DNA of 64,000 bases from UBA6016 sp964568395 (GTDB lineage: Bacteria; Campylobacterota; Campylobacteria; Campylobacterales; UBA6016): contig CAZMPN010000003.1 in NCBI GenBank assembly GCA_964568395.1, positions 62,001-126,000 of the forward strand. The letters run 5' to 3'. The position numbers were made by a program, and so were the translations under genes. Under the pieces are notes generated by a model, which saw only the letters and a list, made by a program, of their open reading frames with translations, was not told where the DNA came from and did not search any database. This document shows positions 25,656-35,719 of this stretch, one piece after another (the first letter of the stretch is position 1; each line of letters starts with the position of its first letter).

Positions 25656-28151
25656 CTATACGGCTGTGCGACCGATTGGGCCATAAAACTTAACAACATC
25701 GAACAGCAAAAACATCAAAACGCCTGCCGGCAAAAGCATTAGCCACAAGTACGACTCAAGCGGCGCAAAATAAAACAGCGACGCCGCATAGCCGTATTCA
25801 ACGGCGAAAAAGAGCGCGGATAAAGAGACGCCGATAACGACCGCGTCGACTCTGGACAATCCGCCAAAAACGCCAAAATCAAACGGCTTCTTCGTTCTTG
25901 CGTTAAATATCAATACCGTATTGCATACGATAAGCATCGCGAAAGTGGCGGATCTGGCGACGTTCGTATCCATCTTCAGATAATCGGCCAGCAAGACATA
26001 TACGCCGAAAACAGCGGCGGAAGCGACGGCTCCTTGCATCAGGACGGTCTTAATTTTGCCGGCCGGCAGCAACGGCTCGCTTTTGCTTCGCGGGGGCCTT
26101 GTCATACACTCCCTATCTGCCTTTATAGACTCGAACACAACCGAACACATAGGGTCTATGACAAGCTCCAAAAAAGCTATATGTATAGGCGCCAGCACCA
26201 ACGGCAGACCAAACAAAATCGGCAAAAGGGAGAGGCCGACGATGGGAAGATGTATGGCTATTGTGTATAGCATCGCTTTTTGAAGATTTGAAAATATGCG
26301 CCTGCCGTGCATTATCGCGTTTACGATGGAGCCAAAATCATCATCCGTAAGCACTAGCGACGACGCCTCTCTGGCAACGTCGCTGCCTCTTTTACCCATC
26401 GCTATTCCGATATTGGCGGCCTTTAGGGCCGGCGCGTCGTTTACACCGTCCCCTGTCATCGCCACGATCTCCCTGTTTTTCTTTAACGCCTCCACTATTG
26501 ATAGCTTTTGACTCGGGGAAACCCTTGCAAAGACGCATGTCTTGGAGACGCTTTCAAGAAGCGACGGCTCATCCAGGTTTTCAATATCCACGCCGGTCAA
26601 GACGCTGCCGCATTCGATTCCTACGCTGCATGCAACCGCCGATGCGGTAGCGGGATAGTCGCCGGTAATCATAACCACCCTTATTCCCGCTTTGCGGCAC
26701 GTCTCGACGGCGTCACGCACACCGTCTTTTATTGGATCGGCCAACCCGACCAAGCCTATAAAATCAAAATCAAAATCATGCTGATTGCCCGGAAAAGCGG
26801 AGCCGCCGTGAGTCGCCTTCGCAACGCCTATGACCCTCAGACCCTTTTTGCCCATATCGGAGGCCATACTGATTATCCGCTCGGCCTTTGCCCGCCCCAG
26901 ATGGCACAGATCCACAATCGCCTCCGGCGCGCCTTTCGCGGCTATCGAGCAGTATTCGCTATTTGGCGACTCCCACAAATGCGACATCGCCATCAGCTGC
27001 GGAGTCAGCTCGTATTCTTTAGCTAGATTCCAATCCGTATGTATATGTTCCGTATTCGCAAGATACTCCCCGGCTAACGTATAAAATGCCTGTTCCATAG
27101 GGTCGTGCGGCTCTATTTCGCTCGCAAGTATGCAATACTCCAGCAGCTCGTGAAATTTTTCCGGCAGCCCCTCATTGTTGTCAAGCTCGCAAACATCGTC
27201 GTCTACCGCCAGCATCTCGACGCGCATTTTATTTTGCGTCAACGTTCCTGTTTTGTCCACGCAAAGGACGGTGGTCTCGCCCAGGGTCTCGATAGCCCCC
27301 AGCCGTCTCGTCAACACTCCGCCGGAGGCAATCCTTACGGCTCCAAACGCCAAAAATATAATCATTATTACCGGGAACTCTTGCGGCAAAATCCCCATAG
27401 CTAGCGTAATCCCGGCCAATACGGCATCAGCCGTAGAGCCGCCTTTCGCCGTATATATAAAACTCACGGCGACGCACAAAACTACGCCGACAATCGCCAG
27501 GCGCGCGGCGATTTTCGAACTCTCCTCTTGCAGAGGCGACTTGTCGGTATTTATCGTCTCTATGGATTTGCCTATCATTCCAAGCTGCGTATTCGCTCCT
27601 ACGGCAACCGTCTCCATAATGGCCTGTCCGGCCACGACAAGCGTTCCGGCGTATAGCTTGTTGTTTTTTTCCGCGTCTTTTGGAACGCATACCGACTCAC
27701 CGGTAAGCATAGATTCATCGACGGACAGTTCGTGGCATGAGAGCGCCCTTCCGTCAGATGGCACCCTGTCGCCCTCCGATAGCATAACAATATCCCCGAT
27801 GACTATCTGCGTACCTGAAATTCTGGTCGGAACCCCGTCTCTAAGAACAATGGCTCTCGGACTGGATAGCTCCCGTAGTCTTTGCAGCGCCCTTTCCGTA
27901 CGCCCTTCTTGTATTACGGTGACTAAAATTATTATAAAAACAAAGCCTAGCAAAACCAGCGCGTCATGCACATCGCCTATCAAAAGGTAAATTACTCCGG
28001 CGCATACCAAGAGAATAAACATCGGCTCTTTTATAACGTCCAGGATGATTTTGAGAGCGCTTCTGGACTCTGACGACTTCAGGGCATTGGGCCCGTCACT
28101 TGAAAGACGCTTTTGGGCTTCAGACGAAGAAAGGCCAATACTATTTGGCAT
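25656..28151 (-). CDS. P2-type cation-transporting ATPase
   Basis: 831 residues, typical length for bacterial Ca2+/cation P2 ATPases. The phosphorylated aspartate is D299 in CVDKTGTLTQNK, the dephosphorylation loop is LTGES (149-153), and MTGDGVNDAPALKAA and GDYPATA are the nucleotide and hinge motifs. The M4 ion-site motif is GILPQEFPV, the variant found in many bacterial P2 pumps in place of PEGLP. About ten membrane helices are visible. It lacks the N-terminal metal-binding domains of P1B pumps, so calcium or another hard cation is more likely than heavy metals. AAGGAT precedes the ATG. Confidence 0.88.
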   Translation of the reverse strand: MPNSIGLSSSEAQKRLSSDGPNALKSSESRSALKIILDVIKEPMFILLVCAGVIYLLIGDVHDALVLLGFVFIIILVTVIQEGRTERALQRLRELSSPRAIVLRDGVPTRISGTQIVIGDIVMLSEGDRVPSDGRALSCHELSVDESMLTGESVCVPKDAEKNNKLYAGTLVVAGQAIMETVAVGANTQLGMIGKSIETINTDKSPLQEESSKIAARLAIVGVVLCVAVSFIYTAKGGSTADAVLAGITLAMGILPQEFPVIMIIFLAFGAVRIASGGVLTRRLGAIETLGETTVLCVDKTGTLTQNKMRVEMLAVDDDVCELDNNEGLPEKFHELLEYCILASEIEPHDPMEQAFYTLAGEYLANTEHIHTDWNLAKEYELTPQLMAMSHLWESPNSEYCSIAAKGAPEAIVDLCHLGRAKAERIISMASDMGKKGLRVIGVAKATHGGSAFPGNQHDFDFDFIGLVGLADPIKDGVRDAVETCRKAGIRVVMITGDYPATASAVACSVGIECGSVLTGVDIENLDEPSLLESVSKTCVFARVSPSQKLSIVEALKKNREIVAMTGDGVNDAPALKAANIGIAMGKRGSDVAREASSLVLTDDDFGSIVNAIMHGRRIFSNLQKAMLYTIAIHLPIVGLSLLPILFGLPLVLAPIHIAFLELVIDPMCSVVFESIKADRECMTRPPRSKSEPLLPAGKIKTVLMQGAVASAAVFGVYVLLADYLKMDTNVARSATFAMLIVCNTVLIFNARTKKPFDFGVFGGLSRVDAVVIGVSLSALFFAVEYGYAASLFYFAPLESYLWLMLLPAGVLMFLLFDVVKFYGPIGRTAV

Positions 28152-28249
28152 TCTAATCCTTGGGTTTAGGCTGACAAAAATAACCGCAAGAGATTAACAC
28201 ATTTTTCGTATTTTCGAAAGATATAGGAAGAAGGGAATGTAGAGGGAGG

Positions 28250-28277
28250 CTAGACCGAAGGAGTCCTTGCGGTCTAG
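28250..28277 (-). terminator. Hairpin downstream of the lysine-rich peptide gene
   Basis: CTAGACCG (28250-28257) pairs with CGGTCTAG (28270-28277), with further pairing of AAGGA and TCCTT inside. It has no U-run on the minus strand, so a terminator or mRNA-stability role is tentative. Confidence 0.45.
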
Positions 28278-28287
28278 ACGAAAAGAG

Positions 28288-28440
28288 TTATTTAGTAGCG
28301 TTAGCTTCTTTTTTCTCTTTTTTAGCTTTGTGTTTTTTCTCAGCTTTTTTCTCACCTTTAGCTTCAGTTTTGTTAGCGTCAGAAGCAAAAGCGAAAGAAG
28401 ATAGACCAAGAGCTACAAGTACGGCAAGAAACTTTTTCAT
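28288..28440 (-). CDS. Short lysine-rich secreted peptide
   Basis: 50 residues from ATG 28440, chosen because AGGAG lies 7 bases upstream and the protein then begins with a clean signal peptide (MKKFLAVLVALGLSSFAFAS). The mature part is about 30 residues, twelve of them lysine, with alanine and glutamate (AEKKHKAKKEKKEA). The charge and lack of structure suggest binding to nucleic acid, LPS or peptidoglycan, but nothing proves it. It stands alone between the P-type ATPase and a sensor kinase. Confidence 0.65.
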   Translation of the reverse strand: MKKFLAVLVALGLSSFAFASDANKTEAKGEKKAEKKHKAKKEKKEANATK

Positions 28441-28581
28441 AAGAAAACTCCTAAAAAATTTTTGTACCCCTGTGAAGTACTGCGTATATATTATTACCGG
28501 ATATGTGAAATTTATGTGGAGTTTTTGACAAAAATGAGATAATTTTTTAAAATAAAACAAAACGAACAGATAACGTCATCT

Positions 28582-30834
28582 TTAGCCCGAAACGGACTCT
28601 GGAGCATAGATTGGCATTCTGACGGTAAACATGGCTCCAAGCTCCGTATTTTTTACTTCAATGGTTCCAGACATATGCGACTCCATAATCATCTTGCTCA
28701 TATAGAGCCCTATGCCTGTTCCCTTGTCCGCGTCTTTCGTCGTAAAGTAGGGCTCAAACACCCTGTTTATAACATCGTCCGGTATTCCACCGCCGTTGTC
28801 TGCTATGCTTATGGCCGCCTCGTTGTTTAGGACGGCGCAACTTATCGTTATGATGGGGTTTTTGACCTCTCTCTCTATCAAAACGTCTTTTGCGTTCGAA
28901 ACGATATTCAGGATAACTTGCGAGAATTCACTCGGATATCCGCTCACCAAGACGCTCTCTTTCATGTCGTAGATGATCTCTATGGATCTCGAAATAAACT
29001 GCGCCTCTACCAGCTTTATGGACTCTCTTGTTTGCGCGGCTATATCGAAGACTACTTTTCCCTTGTCCACCTTGAAGAAATGCCTAAAATCGTCTATCGT
29101 CTTAGACATAAAGCTTATCTGCGAAGTCGATTTTTTTATGAAATCATTCAGATACTCCTTGTCCAGCTCTCCGTATTCGTAAGCCATTTCCACATCTTGG
29201 ATGATAATATTCAAAGCGTTCAGAGGCTGGCGCCACTGATGCGCTATCGCGCCTATCATTTCGCCCATCGTCGCCATCTTGCTTTGATGGAAAAGAATAT
29301 GCTCTTGGTCCCTTCTTTTTTTTATCTCCTCTTCCACCCTATCTTCAAGCGTCTGGTTGAGCTCTTTTAGGCCAAGTTCAAGCCCTTTTTGCTCGGTAAT
29401 ATCGGTAGCCACCTGCAAAACCACTTTTTGTCCGTCCGGCCACTCTATGATGTGGGCGTTGATCGCATACCACCTGTCGTTCATCGCATTTTTATTGGTC
29501 CAGCTATACCTCATGCCCACAGGCAGGTTTTCGTTTATTTTTCCGAACAACGGACAAAAATCGCACTGAGACTCTTGATTTTGAATGGCTTTGTAGCACT
29601 TCCGCCCGGTCACGTCGCCAAAAACCTTCTTGGTATACTCGTTTATAAACACGACCTCGAACGTCGCAGGATTGATTACGTAAAGAACTATGTCTATGCC
29701 GTTAAGAGTCGATATAAGCTTATCGTTGAAATATTGCAGCTCGGCCTGCAGGATGCTCTTGCTTTCTATCTCACGCTTCAATAGCTTGTTTTGTTTATAA
29801 ATCTTCCTCGCCAAAACCGACGCCACGACAAGCAGCAAAATGGAGATCAATATAGTGTGATAGTACTTCTCGATAACATCCTTTAACTGCACCGGCCTCT
29901 TGATGTTATAAGGATAGTAGTTTAGTTTTTGCAATAGCTGCCTGACCGGCTCATACGAACCTCTGATACCCCAGCATATTTTTCCGCTTTTGGTATGGAT
30001 TGGATTTTGTAGGTTTGTTTGCAAGATAGCCATAATCACTTCATTCGTCAGCTCCGTGGGCACTCCCTGCAAGACGGCGAGGGGCCACTCCGGATAGAGC
30101 GGCGTAGAGACGAGATATGGAAATGAGCCGTGCCAGAGTTGGTTTATTATTTTTATATCGGAGAGGTTTATCTTTTTCGATTTATCCATAGCCTCCAGCA
30201 GCTCGGTTCGCACAAAACCGGCGTCGGCCTCGCCTTTGATGACGCTATAAACGACCTTATCCTGCGGCATTCCGGTAAAAAGAAAGCTGGACTTCTCTCT
30301 TGGATCCACGCCGGCGTCGAGCATGACCCCGACTTGCATCATATAGCTGCCGAGGCTATCCACGCCAACGGTTGCTATCTTTTTTCCCTTCAAATCAGAG
30401 ATTTTATTTATGTTAACGTTGCTTTTTTTGGTAAATATGACGCCGCCGAACTTATTTATCTCTTGCCCGTCTTTGGTTATTCTTATCAGGGAGCCTATCG
30501 AACTGAGTTCGTATCTATGCTGGAGCACCACATACTGCTCCGGATTCGTAAACATAAAATCCACTTCTTTTGCCCTGACGACTTCGTCTATTTCGGGCAG
30601 ATTGTAGGCTTTAACGACAAACTTGTATTTTGGTATCTTCGTATTCAGATAATCCGCGAAAGGCTGCCAATTTTCTACGGTCTCAGCCTTTGGGCGAAAC
30701 GCCAAAATCCCTATTTTTACAGTCCGCTTTCCGTCATCCGGCGCTTGGGCGCAAAAAGCCGCCGAGCCAAACAGTATCAGGAATACGAACAGTTTGATTT
30801 TATGAAGGACGGCCGTTCGCACGATTTTTTTCAT
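28582..30834 (-). CDS. Sensor histidine kinase with PhnD-like periplasmic binding domain
   Basis: 750 residues. A signal/anchor (about 12-29) is followed by a PhnD/TtrS-type solute-binding domain (about 38-300: KIGILAFRPKAETVENWQPF, FMFTNPEQYV), a second membrane helix (about 318-340), a PAS domain with four cysteines (CYKAIQNQESQCDFC), then H532 in IAHQWRQPLNA and an intact ATPase domain (DNGGGIPD, GTGIGLYMSK). The layout recalls TtrS-like sensors of oxyanions. No cognate regulator is adjacent. The cysteine cluster in the PAS could hold a metal or redox centre (inference). Confidence 0.85.
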   Translation of the reverse strand: MKKIVRTAVLHKIKLFVFLILFGSAAFCAQAPDDGKRTVKIGILAFRPKAETVENWQPFADYLNTKIPKYKFVVKAYNLPEIDEVVRAKEVDFMFTNPEQYVVLQHRYELSSIGSLIRITKDGQEINKFGGVIFTKKSNVNINKISDLKGKKIATVGVDSLGSYMMQVGVMLDAGVDPREKSSFLFTGMPQDKVVYSVIKGEADAGFVRTELLEAMDKSKKINLSDIKIINQLWHGSFPYLVSTPLYPEWPLAVLQGVPTELTNEVIMAILQTNLQNPIHTKSGKICWGIRGSYEPVRQLLQKLNYYPYNIKRPVQLKDVIEKYYHTILISILLLVVASVLARKIYKQNKLLKREIESKSILQAELQYFNDKLISTLNGIDIVLYVINPATFEVVFINEYTKKVFGDVTGRKCYKAIQNQESQCDFCPLFGKINENLPVGMRYSWTNKNAMNDRWYAINAHIIEWPDGQKVVLQVATDITEQKGLELGLKELNQTLEDRVEEEIKKRRDQEHILFHQSKMATMGEMIGAIAHQWRQPLNALNIIIQDVEMAYEYGELDKEYLNDFIKKSTSQISFMSKTIDDFRHFFKVDKGKVVFDIAAQTRESIKLVEAQFISRSIEIIYDMKESVLVSGYPSEFSQVILNIVSNAKDVLIEREVKNPIITISCAVLNNEAAISIADNGGGIPDDVINRVFEPYFTTKDADKGTGIGLYMSKMIMESHMSGTIEVKNTELGAMFTVRMPIYAPESVSG

Positions 30835-30926
30835 GTTTTGCTTATTACTGTTTTTTATTCAATCCACATAATCATATTTCTTTTCAAAAAAATATTCAAC
30901 CCCAAAACGGCAATTTGTCGCCTTTT

Positions 30927-31775
30927 TTATGTGTTTGATTTTATTTTTATATGCCGCTCGAAAAGCTCTATCTTCCCAGATTCTATCAATTTCGTAAGCG
31001 CCGCCTTGTAACTTTTTTTGCTAAGGCCGAACGCCTCTTTTATCTCGTCCGCGCCGCTCTTATAGGTAAAATCCATTTTGCCGCCGCTTCTTTTTAGCGC
31101 TAAGAGCACCTTATCGGCGGCTTCGTCCTTTCGCTGCTCGCCTATCGGCCTAAGCGACACATCAAGCTTTCCGTCCGGCCTGATTTTCTTAACAAAACCG
31201 CGTTTTATGTCGCCGATGTTTACCTCTTCGAATATATCGCCGGCAAACACCATGCCTTCAAAACTATTGTTCACTATCACCTTATACCCTAGAGGCGTCT
31301 TGGCGAGCGCCAAAAGCTCCACCTCTTCCCTCTCTTTAAGCGCAGAAGTGTCGCTCGATAGATAACGCATGATGCGCTCATCGCCGATCAGCCTATCGGT
31401 CTGTCCGTCGTATACGACCCTTACTATTCTTTTATCCCCCACCCTAAACGGCTTTTTCTGGTTTTTTTTGGGGACGAACAGGTCTTTTGGCAGCCCCCAG
31501 TCTACAAAAGCGCCATACGGCGCAACATCCACCACTTCGAAGAAACCGAATTCATCGGCCATCGCGAGCGGCCTTTCCAGCAGGGCGACCGGCCTATCTT
31601 CCGAATCCGTAGTCACGAATACGTCCAGCTCGTCGCCGACTTTCATGCTCTTTGAGACGTATCTATTTGGAAGCAGTATCGCTTCGCCCTCGCCGGAGAC
31701 TACGAATATGCCCGGAGGAGTTATCCTGTCTACTTTTAGCCTGTTTATTTTTCCAAGCTGTATGCGTTCATCCAT
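30927..31775 (-). CDS. S1-domain RNA-binding protein, CvfB family
   Basis: 282 residues. Several S1-like beta domains (GIFVVSGEGEAILLPNRYV; VAPYGAFVDWGLPKDLFVP; GFVKKIRPDGKLDVSLRP) are followed by a winged helix (about 225-275, DEIKEAFGLSKKSYKAALTK). This is the order of CvfB/YitL, an RNA-binding regulator of virulence and metabolism genes in Firmicutes that is also widespread in other bacteria. It is monocistronic, divergent from the PAS-GGDEF-EAL gene. Confidence 0.82.
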   Translation of the reverse strand: MDERIQLGKINRLKVDRITPPGIFVVSGEGEAILLPNRYVSKSMKVGDELDVFVTTDSEDRPVALLERPLAMADEFGFFEVVDVAPYGAFVDWGLPKDLFVPKKNQKKPFRVGDKRIVRVVYDGQTDRLIGDERIMRYLSSDTSALKEREEVELLALAKTPLGYKVIVNNSFEGMVFAGDIFEEVNIGDIKRGFVKKIRPDGKLDVSLRPIGEQRKDEAADKVLLALKRSGGKMDFTYKSGADEIKEAFGLSKKSYKAALTKLIESGKIELFERHIKIKSNT

Positions 31776-31904
31776 AAAATGCTCTTTTTTAACGTGAATT
31801 ATAACAAATCAAGACGCCGATTGTTTTATTAGTTTTTTTGGCGCAAAAGCTCATTTTCCTATATTTTTTTATACAATCCTATTAACACAAACGAAAGGTC
31901 GCTG

Positions 31905-33521
31905 ATGAACGGAGGCGGTATGCAAGAGCCACCATACGAATGGCTGCTTGAGCAATACAAGCTGGCGCTTGACGCAAGCAATATCATATCGATAACAAAT
32001 AGTGACGGCATCATAGAATACGCGAACGAACAGTTTTGCAAAATATCCGGTTACTCCGAAGATGAGCTCATAGGCAAGCCGCACAATATAGTCAGGCATC
32101 CTGATATGCCGAAAAAAGTATTTAAAGACCTATGGGAGACCATCAAGGACGGCAAAATATGGAAAGGCGTCATCAAAAATAGAGCCAAGGACGGCAGCGA
32201 CTACATAGTAGACTCCACCGTAATGCCGATAAAAGACGATCGCGGCATCATAAAGAGGTTTATAGGCATCCGCCACGACATCACGCCTCTAATCGAAAAA
32301 GAGGAGCTTATTGAAAAACAGACCAGGGATAGGCTCTCCGGGCTATATAACAAAGTTAAACTGCTGGAAGATATAGAAAAGTGCGAATTCCCGGTATTTA
32401 CGGTTCTGAACATAGACGACTTCTCGGAAATAAACGACTTTTACGGTATGGAAATCGGGGACGGGCTATTAAAGTCTTTGGCGGAGAAGCTATTGTTTTA
32501 TTTTGAAGACGAGGAGAGGCACAGGCTATATAGACTGCACGGGGATGAGTACGGCATACTGACGTCGAAAAGAGAGTATGCAGACGAACATATTTCGATG
32601 ATAAACTCCCTCCTCATAGATATAAAAAAATCACCGTTTACGCTCGGGCAAGAAAGCATATACATCGCACTGACGGCGGGTAGCGCGCAAGAAAACGAAA
32701 CGCTGATAGGCAGGGCCCATATGGCGCTCAAATACGCCAAAAAAGAGCGTAGGTTTCATCAGATATTCGACCCGATGATACTAGATAGCTACAAATACGG
32801 CGAAAATCTAGAGTGGTCAAACAAAATAAGAAAAGCGATAGAACAAGATAGGATAGTCGCCTACTATCAGCCAATCATGAATATCCAAACCGGCGAAATA
32901 GAAAAATACGAAGCATTGGTGCGGCTAATAGACGAGAACGGCGCGGCCATCGTACCGGCGCAATTTCTGGAGATAGCCAAGAAAACAAAGCAGTATTCGT
33001 ACATTACGAAAAAAATCATAGAGTTCGCCGTCAAAACGGCGAAAGATAGAGATATGGAGATCTCTATCAATATTACGATAGAGGACGTCGAAAACTCAGA
33101 GATTGTGAAAACGATAGAGGACGCCATGGAGCAGTCAGGCTGTGGACACCTGATAGTATTCGAGATAACAGAGACGGAAGAGATAAAAAACTATCATGCG
33201 CTCAGAAGCTTCATAGAGCTCGTAAAAACCAGGTTTGGCTCAAAGGTGGCCATAGATGATTTTGGAAGCGGCTATTCGAACTTCGAGAACCTGCTGGAGC
33301 TTGATTTCGACTACCTAAAGATAGACGGCTCCATAATAGAGAAGATAGACATAAGCAAACAAAGCGAAATACTACTGGACGCCATAATAGCGTTCTCGCA
33401 AAAACTGGATATAAAGACGGTGGCCGAATTTGTAAGCAACAAGCAGATACTGGAGATAGTGAAAACAAAAGGGATAGACTACGCGCAAGGTTTTTTCATA
33501 GGAAAACCTGCAGAGCTGTGA
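31905..33521 (+). CDS. PAS-GGDEF-EAL protein, probable c-di-GMP phosphodiesterase
   Basis: 538 residues, cytoplasmic. The PAS domain (about 20-125) is of the Aer type common in Campylobacterota (GKPHNIVRHPDMPKKVF). The GGDEF site is HGDEY (212-216), so cyclase activity is doubtful. The EAL domain looks complete: E336 in YEALVRL, the asparagine in SINITIEDV, glutamate in FEITETE, DDFGSGYSNF, KIDGS, and QGFFIGKP. Expected activity: hydrolysis of c-di-GMP under PAS (redox or oxygen) control. The ATG at 31905 is preceded by AAAGG. Confidence 0.87.
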   Translation: MNGGGMQEPPYEWLLEQYKLALDASNIISITNSDGIIEYANEQFCKISGYSEDELIGKPHNIVRHPDMPKKVFKDLWETIKDGKIWKGVIKNRAKDGSDYIVDSTVMPIKDDRGIIKRFIGIRHDITPLIEKEELIEKQTRDRLSGLYNKVKLLEDIEKCEFPVFTVLNIDDFSEINDFYGMEIGDGLLKSLAEKLLFYFEDEERHRLYRLHGDEYGILTSKREYADEHISMINSLLIDIKKSPFTLGQESIYIALTAGSAQENETLIGRAHMALKYAKKERRFHQIFDPMILDSYKYGENLEWSNKIRKAIEQDRIVAYYQPIMNIQTGEIEKYEALVRLIDENGAAIVPAQFLEIAKKTKQYSYITKKIIEFAVKTAKDRDMEISINITIEDVENSEIVKTIEDAMEQSGCGHLIVFEITETEEIKNYHALRSFIELVKTRFGSKVAIDDFGSGYSNFENLLELDFDYLKIDGSIIEKIDISKQSEILLDAIIAFSQKLDIKTVAEFVSNKQILEIVKTKGIDYAQGFFIGKPAEL

Positions 33522-33573
33522 TATTTTAAGCCAGAATTGTTTTTGTAGAATAGGATAATTTTATTTTCGAGGG

Positions 33574-35253
33574 TTGCTCTTGTTCAGGGAAAAGATAAAA
33601 TACGGCAAATCGACGCAAAAGCTCCTAAACGACTATAAACTGGCGGTCGACGCCACCACCATACTATCCACCAGCAACCCTCAGGGCATAATCACGTACG
33701 CAAATAAAAAGTTTTGCGAAATCTCCGGCTATACGCTTGACGAACTTATAGGCAAACCGCACAGTATAGTAAGACATCCCGATACGCCAAAGCAGGTTTT
33801 TAAAGAGATGTGGCGAACAATCAGCTCCGGCAAGGTATGGAACGGGACGATCAAGAACAGGGCGAAAGACGGAAGCGAATACATAGTGGAAGCCGCGATA
33901 ATCCCGGTAACGGACGAAAACGGCGAAATCGAAGAGTATATAGGGATAAGGCACGACATAACCGCGCAATACGCCAGCTCGGAAGATATGAGGCACGAAC
34001 TCGCCACAAAGCAAGAACGAATCAAAGAGCTTACGATGACCGATCAGATATCTGGTCTTCCAAACCAAGAGGCGTTCTGTGATACGCTGAAAGTAAACTG
34101 CGGCGAACAGCTCTCCTTGATAGCGTTCAAAATAGACCACCTATCCCACATAAAAGACGTCCTTGGCTTCGAGTTCGCCGACGCGTATCTAAAAGAGCTA
34201 TCCGCCACGGTTTTGAGTTTTTTTGCCGAATTCGGAAACAAACTAGGCGTATTCAGAATAGATTCCGACGAGATGTGCGTAGTATTCAAGGGCGCTATGC
34301 AGAACATGGAAAAAACCGTAGAAGATTTTGCGGCGATGGCTAGATTTTTCTATGCGACGCACAAGGATATATCCATCAATTCTCCGGTTACGATAGCGGC
34401 CTATACCGGAGACACCGACGTAAGACACAAGATACTCACACTGCTCTCCTACGCTTTCGACAAGCATAGAGGCGAATACATAATCGGAAACGAGGACACC
34501 TCCTGCTTCATAGACGAGCATCCGGTAAATATCTTTTGGCTAGGCAAATACTCCGATGCGATAGCCTACGAGCAAATGGTGCCTTTTTTCCAGCCGATTA
34601 TGGATAATTCAACCGGAAAGATACAAAAATACGAGTGTCTGGCCAGGATACTCGACAACGGCAAGATAATCTCTCCGGACAAATTCATAGATCTGGCTAC
34701 GAAAGCGAGGCAGATTCCGTTTTTGACAAAGGCTATAGTCAGGCGCGCGTTTGAAAAATTCAGCGAATATCCAGAGCTCGAGTTTTCGATAAACGTCTCG
34801 GCAATGGATTTGCAGGACGACTTTTTGCTCAAACAGGTCGGCTATTGGCAGGAAAAAACGATGATAGACCCCTCTAGGGTGGTATTTGAGATACTGGAGA
34901 CGGAAGATATATACAGATACGGAATTCTAAAAAAATCCATTGCAAAATTAAAGGAGATGGGATACAAAATAGCGATAGACGACTTCGGTACCGGATATTC
35001 GAACTTCATATCGCTCTTCGAATACAAAGTCGACTATATCAAGATAGACGGCTCCCTTATAAAAGGGCTATCCGATGAACCGCATAAAATAGAGATGGTA
35101 AAAAACCTAAACAGCCTAATACATATGTGCGGCGCAAAATCGATAGCCGAATTCGTGAGCGACGAAAAAATACAGAACATAGCGAAAGAGATAGGCGTAG
35201 ACTACTCCCAGGGATACTATATAGGTAAACCGTCAATGGAGCTGAAACCATAA
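33574..35253 (+). CDS. PAS-GGDEF-EAL protein with ECL variant
   Basis: 559 residues. Start is TTG at 33574 or, better spaced from GAGGG, TTG at 33580. The PAS domain (about 20-125) closely resembles that of the preceding gene. The cyclase motif is destroyed (SDEM at 231-234). The EAL motif reads ECL (E354), with the other catalytic residues kept (FSINVSAMDL, EILETED, DDFGTGYSNF, KIDGS, SQGYYIGKP). It is the likely paralogue of the ECL domain at 38623-40323. Either an active phosphodiesterase or a c-di-GMP receptor. It is convergent with the CheY-like gene. Confidence 0.85.
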   Translation: MLLFREKIKYGKSTQKLLNDYKLAVDATTILSTSNPQGIITYANKKFCEISGYTLDELIGKPHSIVRHPDTPKQVFKEMWRTISSGKVWNGTIKNRAKDGSEYIVEAAIIPVTDENGEIEEYIGIRHDITAQYASSEDMRHELATKQERIKELTMTDQISGLPNQEAFCDTLKVNCGEQLSLIAFKIDHLSHIKDVLGFEFADAYLKELSATVLSFFAEFGNKLGVFRIDSDEMCVVFKGAMQNMEKTVEDFAAMARFFYATHKDISINSPVTIAAYTGDTDVRHKILTLLSYAFDKHRGEYIIGNEDTSCFIDEHPVNIFWLGKYSDAIAYEQMVPFFQPIMDNSTGKIQKYECLARILDNGKIISPDKFIDLATKARQIPFLTKAIVRRAFEKFSEYPELEFSINVSAMDLQDDFLLKQVGYWQEKTMIDPSRVVFEILETEDIYRYGILKKSIAKLKEMGYKIAIDDFGTGYSNFISLFEYKVDYIKIDGSLIKGLSDEPHKIEMVKNLNSLIHMCGAKSIAEFVSDEKIQNIAKEIGVDYSQGYYIGKPSMELKP

Positions 35254-35256
35254 AAC

Positions 35257-35640
35257 CTAAACATATCCGCCTCTTCCCTCCAAAATACTTTCCAGCTTCT
35301 CTCTTAATATCTGCGGAGTAAACGGCTTGACTATATAACTACTTACCCCGGCCTTTAGGGCCGTTATAACCTCCGATTTCCCGCCTTCCGTCGTAATCAT
35401 TACGACAGGAATGGCAGAATACTTGTCATGCGACCTTATCTTTCTAACAAGCTCGATTCCGCTCATATTAGGCATCTTCCACTCCGTAATAAGCACGCTT
35501 ATATCGTCGGTAGTCGACATAATCCTCCAAGCGCTCGCACCGTCTTCGGCTTCCAAAAGATTATTTAGACCAAAATTAGTCAAAGCATTTTTTATAATTC
35601 TTCTCATCGTCGAGCTATCATCCACTATGAGTACCTTCAT
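35257..35640 (-). CDS. CheY-like receiver with Glu at the phosphorylation site
   Basis: 127 residues, a stand-alone receiver. The acidic pocket (VDDSSTMRR, D7-D8), the switch threonine (MITTEGG) and the lysine (VKPFTPQ) are present, and the DDSSTMRRIIKNAL start is that of CheY. The phospho-acceptor position reads LITEWKMPNMSG: the usual Asp is E53 (codon GAG). Asp-to-Glu at this position often mimics the phosphorylated state, so the protein may be locked in an active-like form. A good AGGAG ribosome site precedes it. Its target, flagellar motor or another partner, is unknown. Confidence 0.88.
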   Translation of the reverse strand: MKVLIVDDSSTMRRIIKNALTNFGLNNLLEAEDGASAWRIMSTTDDISVLITEWKMPNMSGIELVRKIRSHDKYSAIPVVMITTEGGKSEVITALKAGVSSYIVKPFTPQILREKLESILEGRGGYV

Positions 35641-35719
35641 TCGCCTCTTCTCCTCTGGATAAATAAAAATGGAATTTTAATTTCAAAAAGTTGCATTAGC
35701 GTCCTATCTTGTTTTTCCA

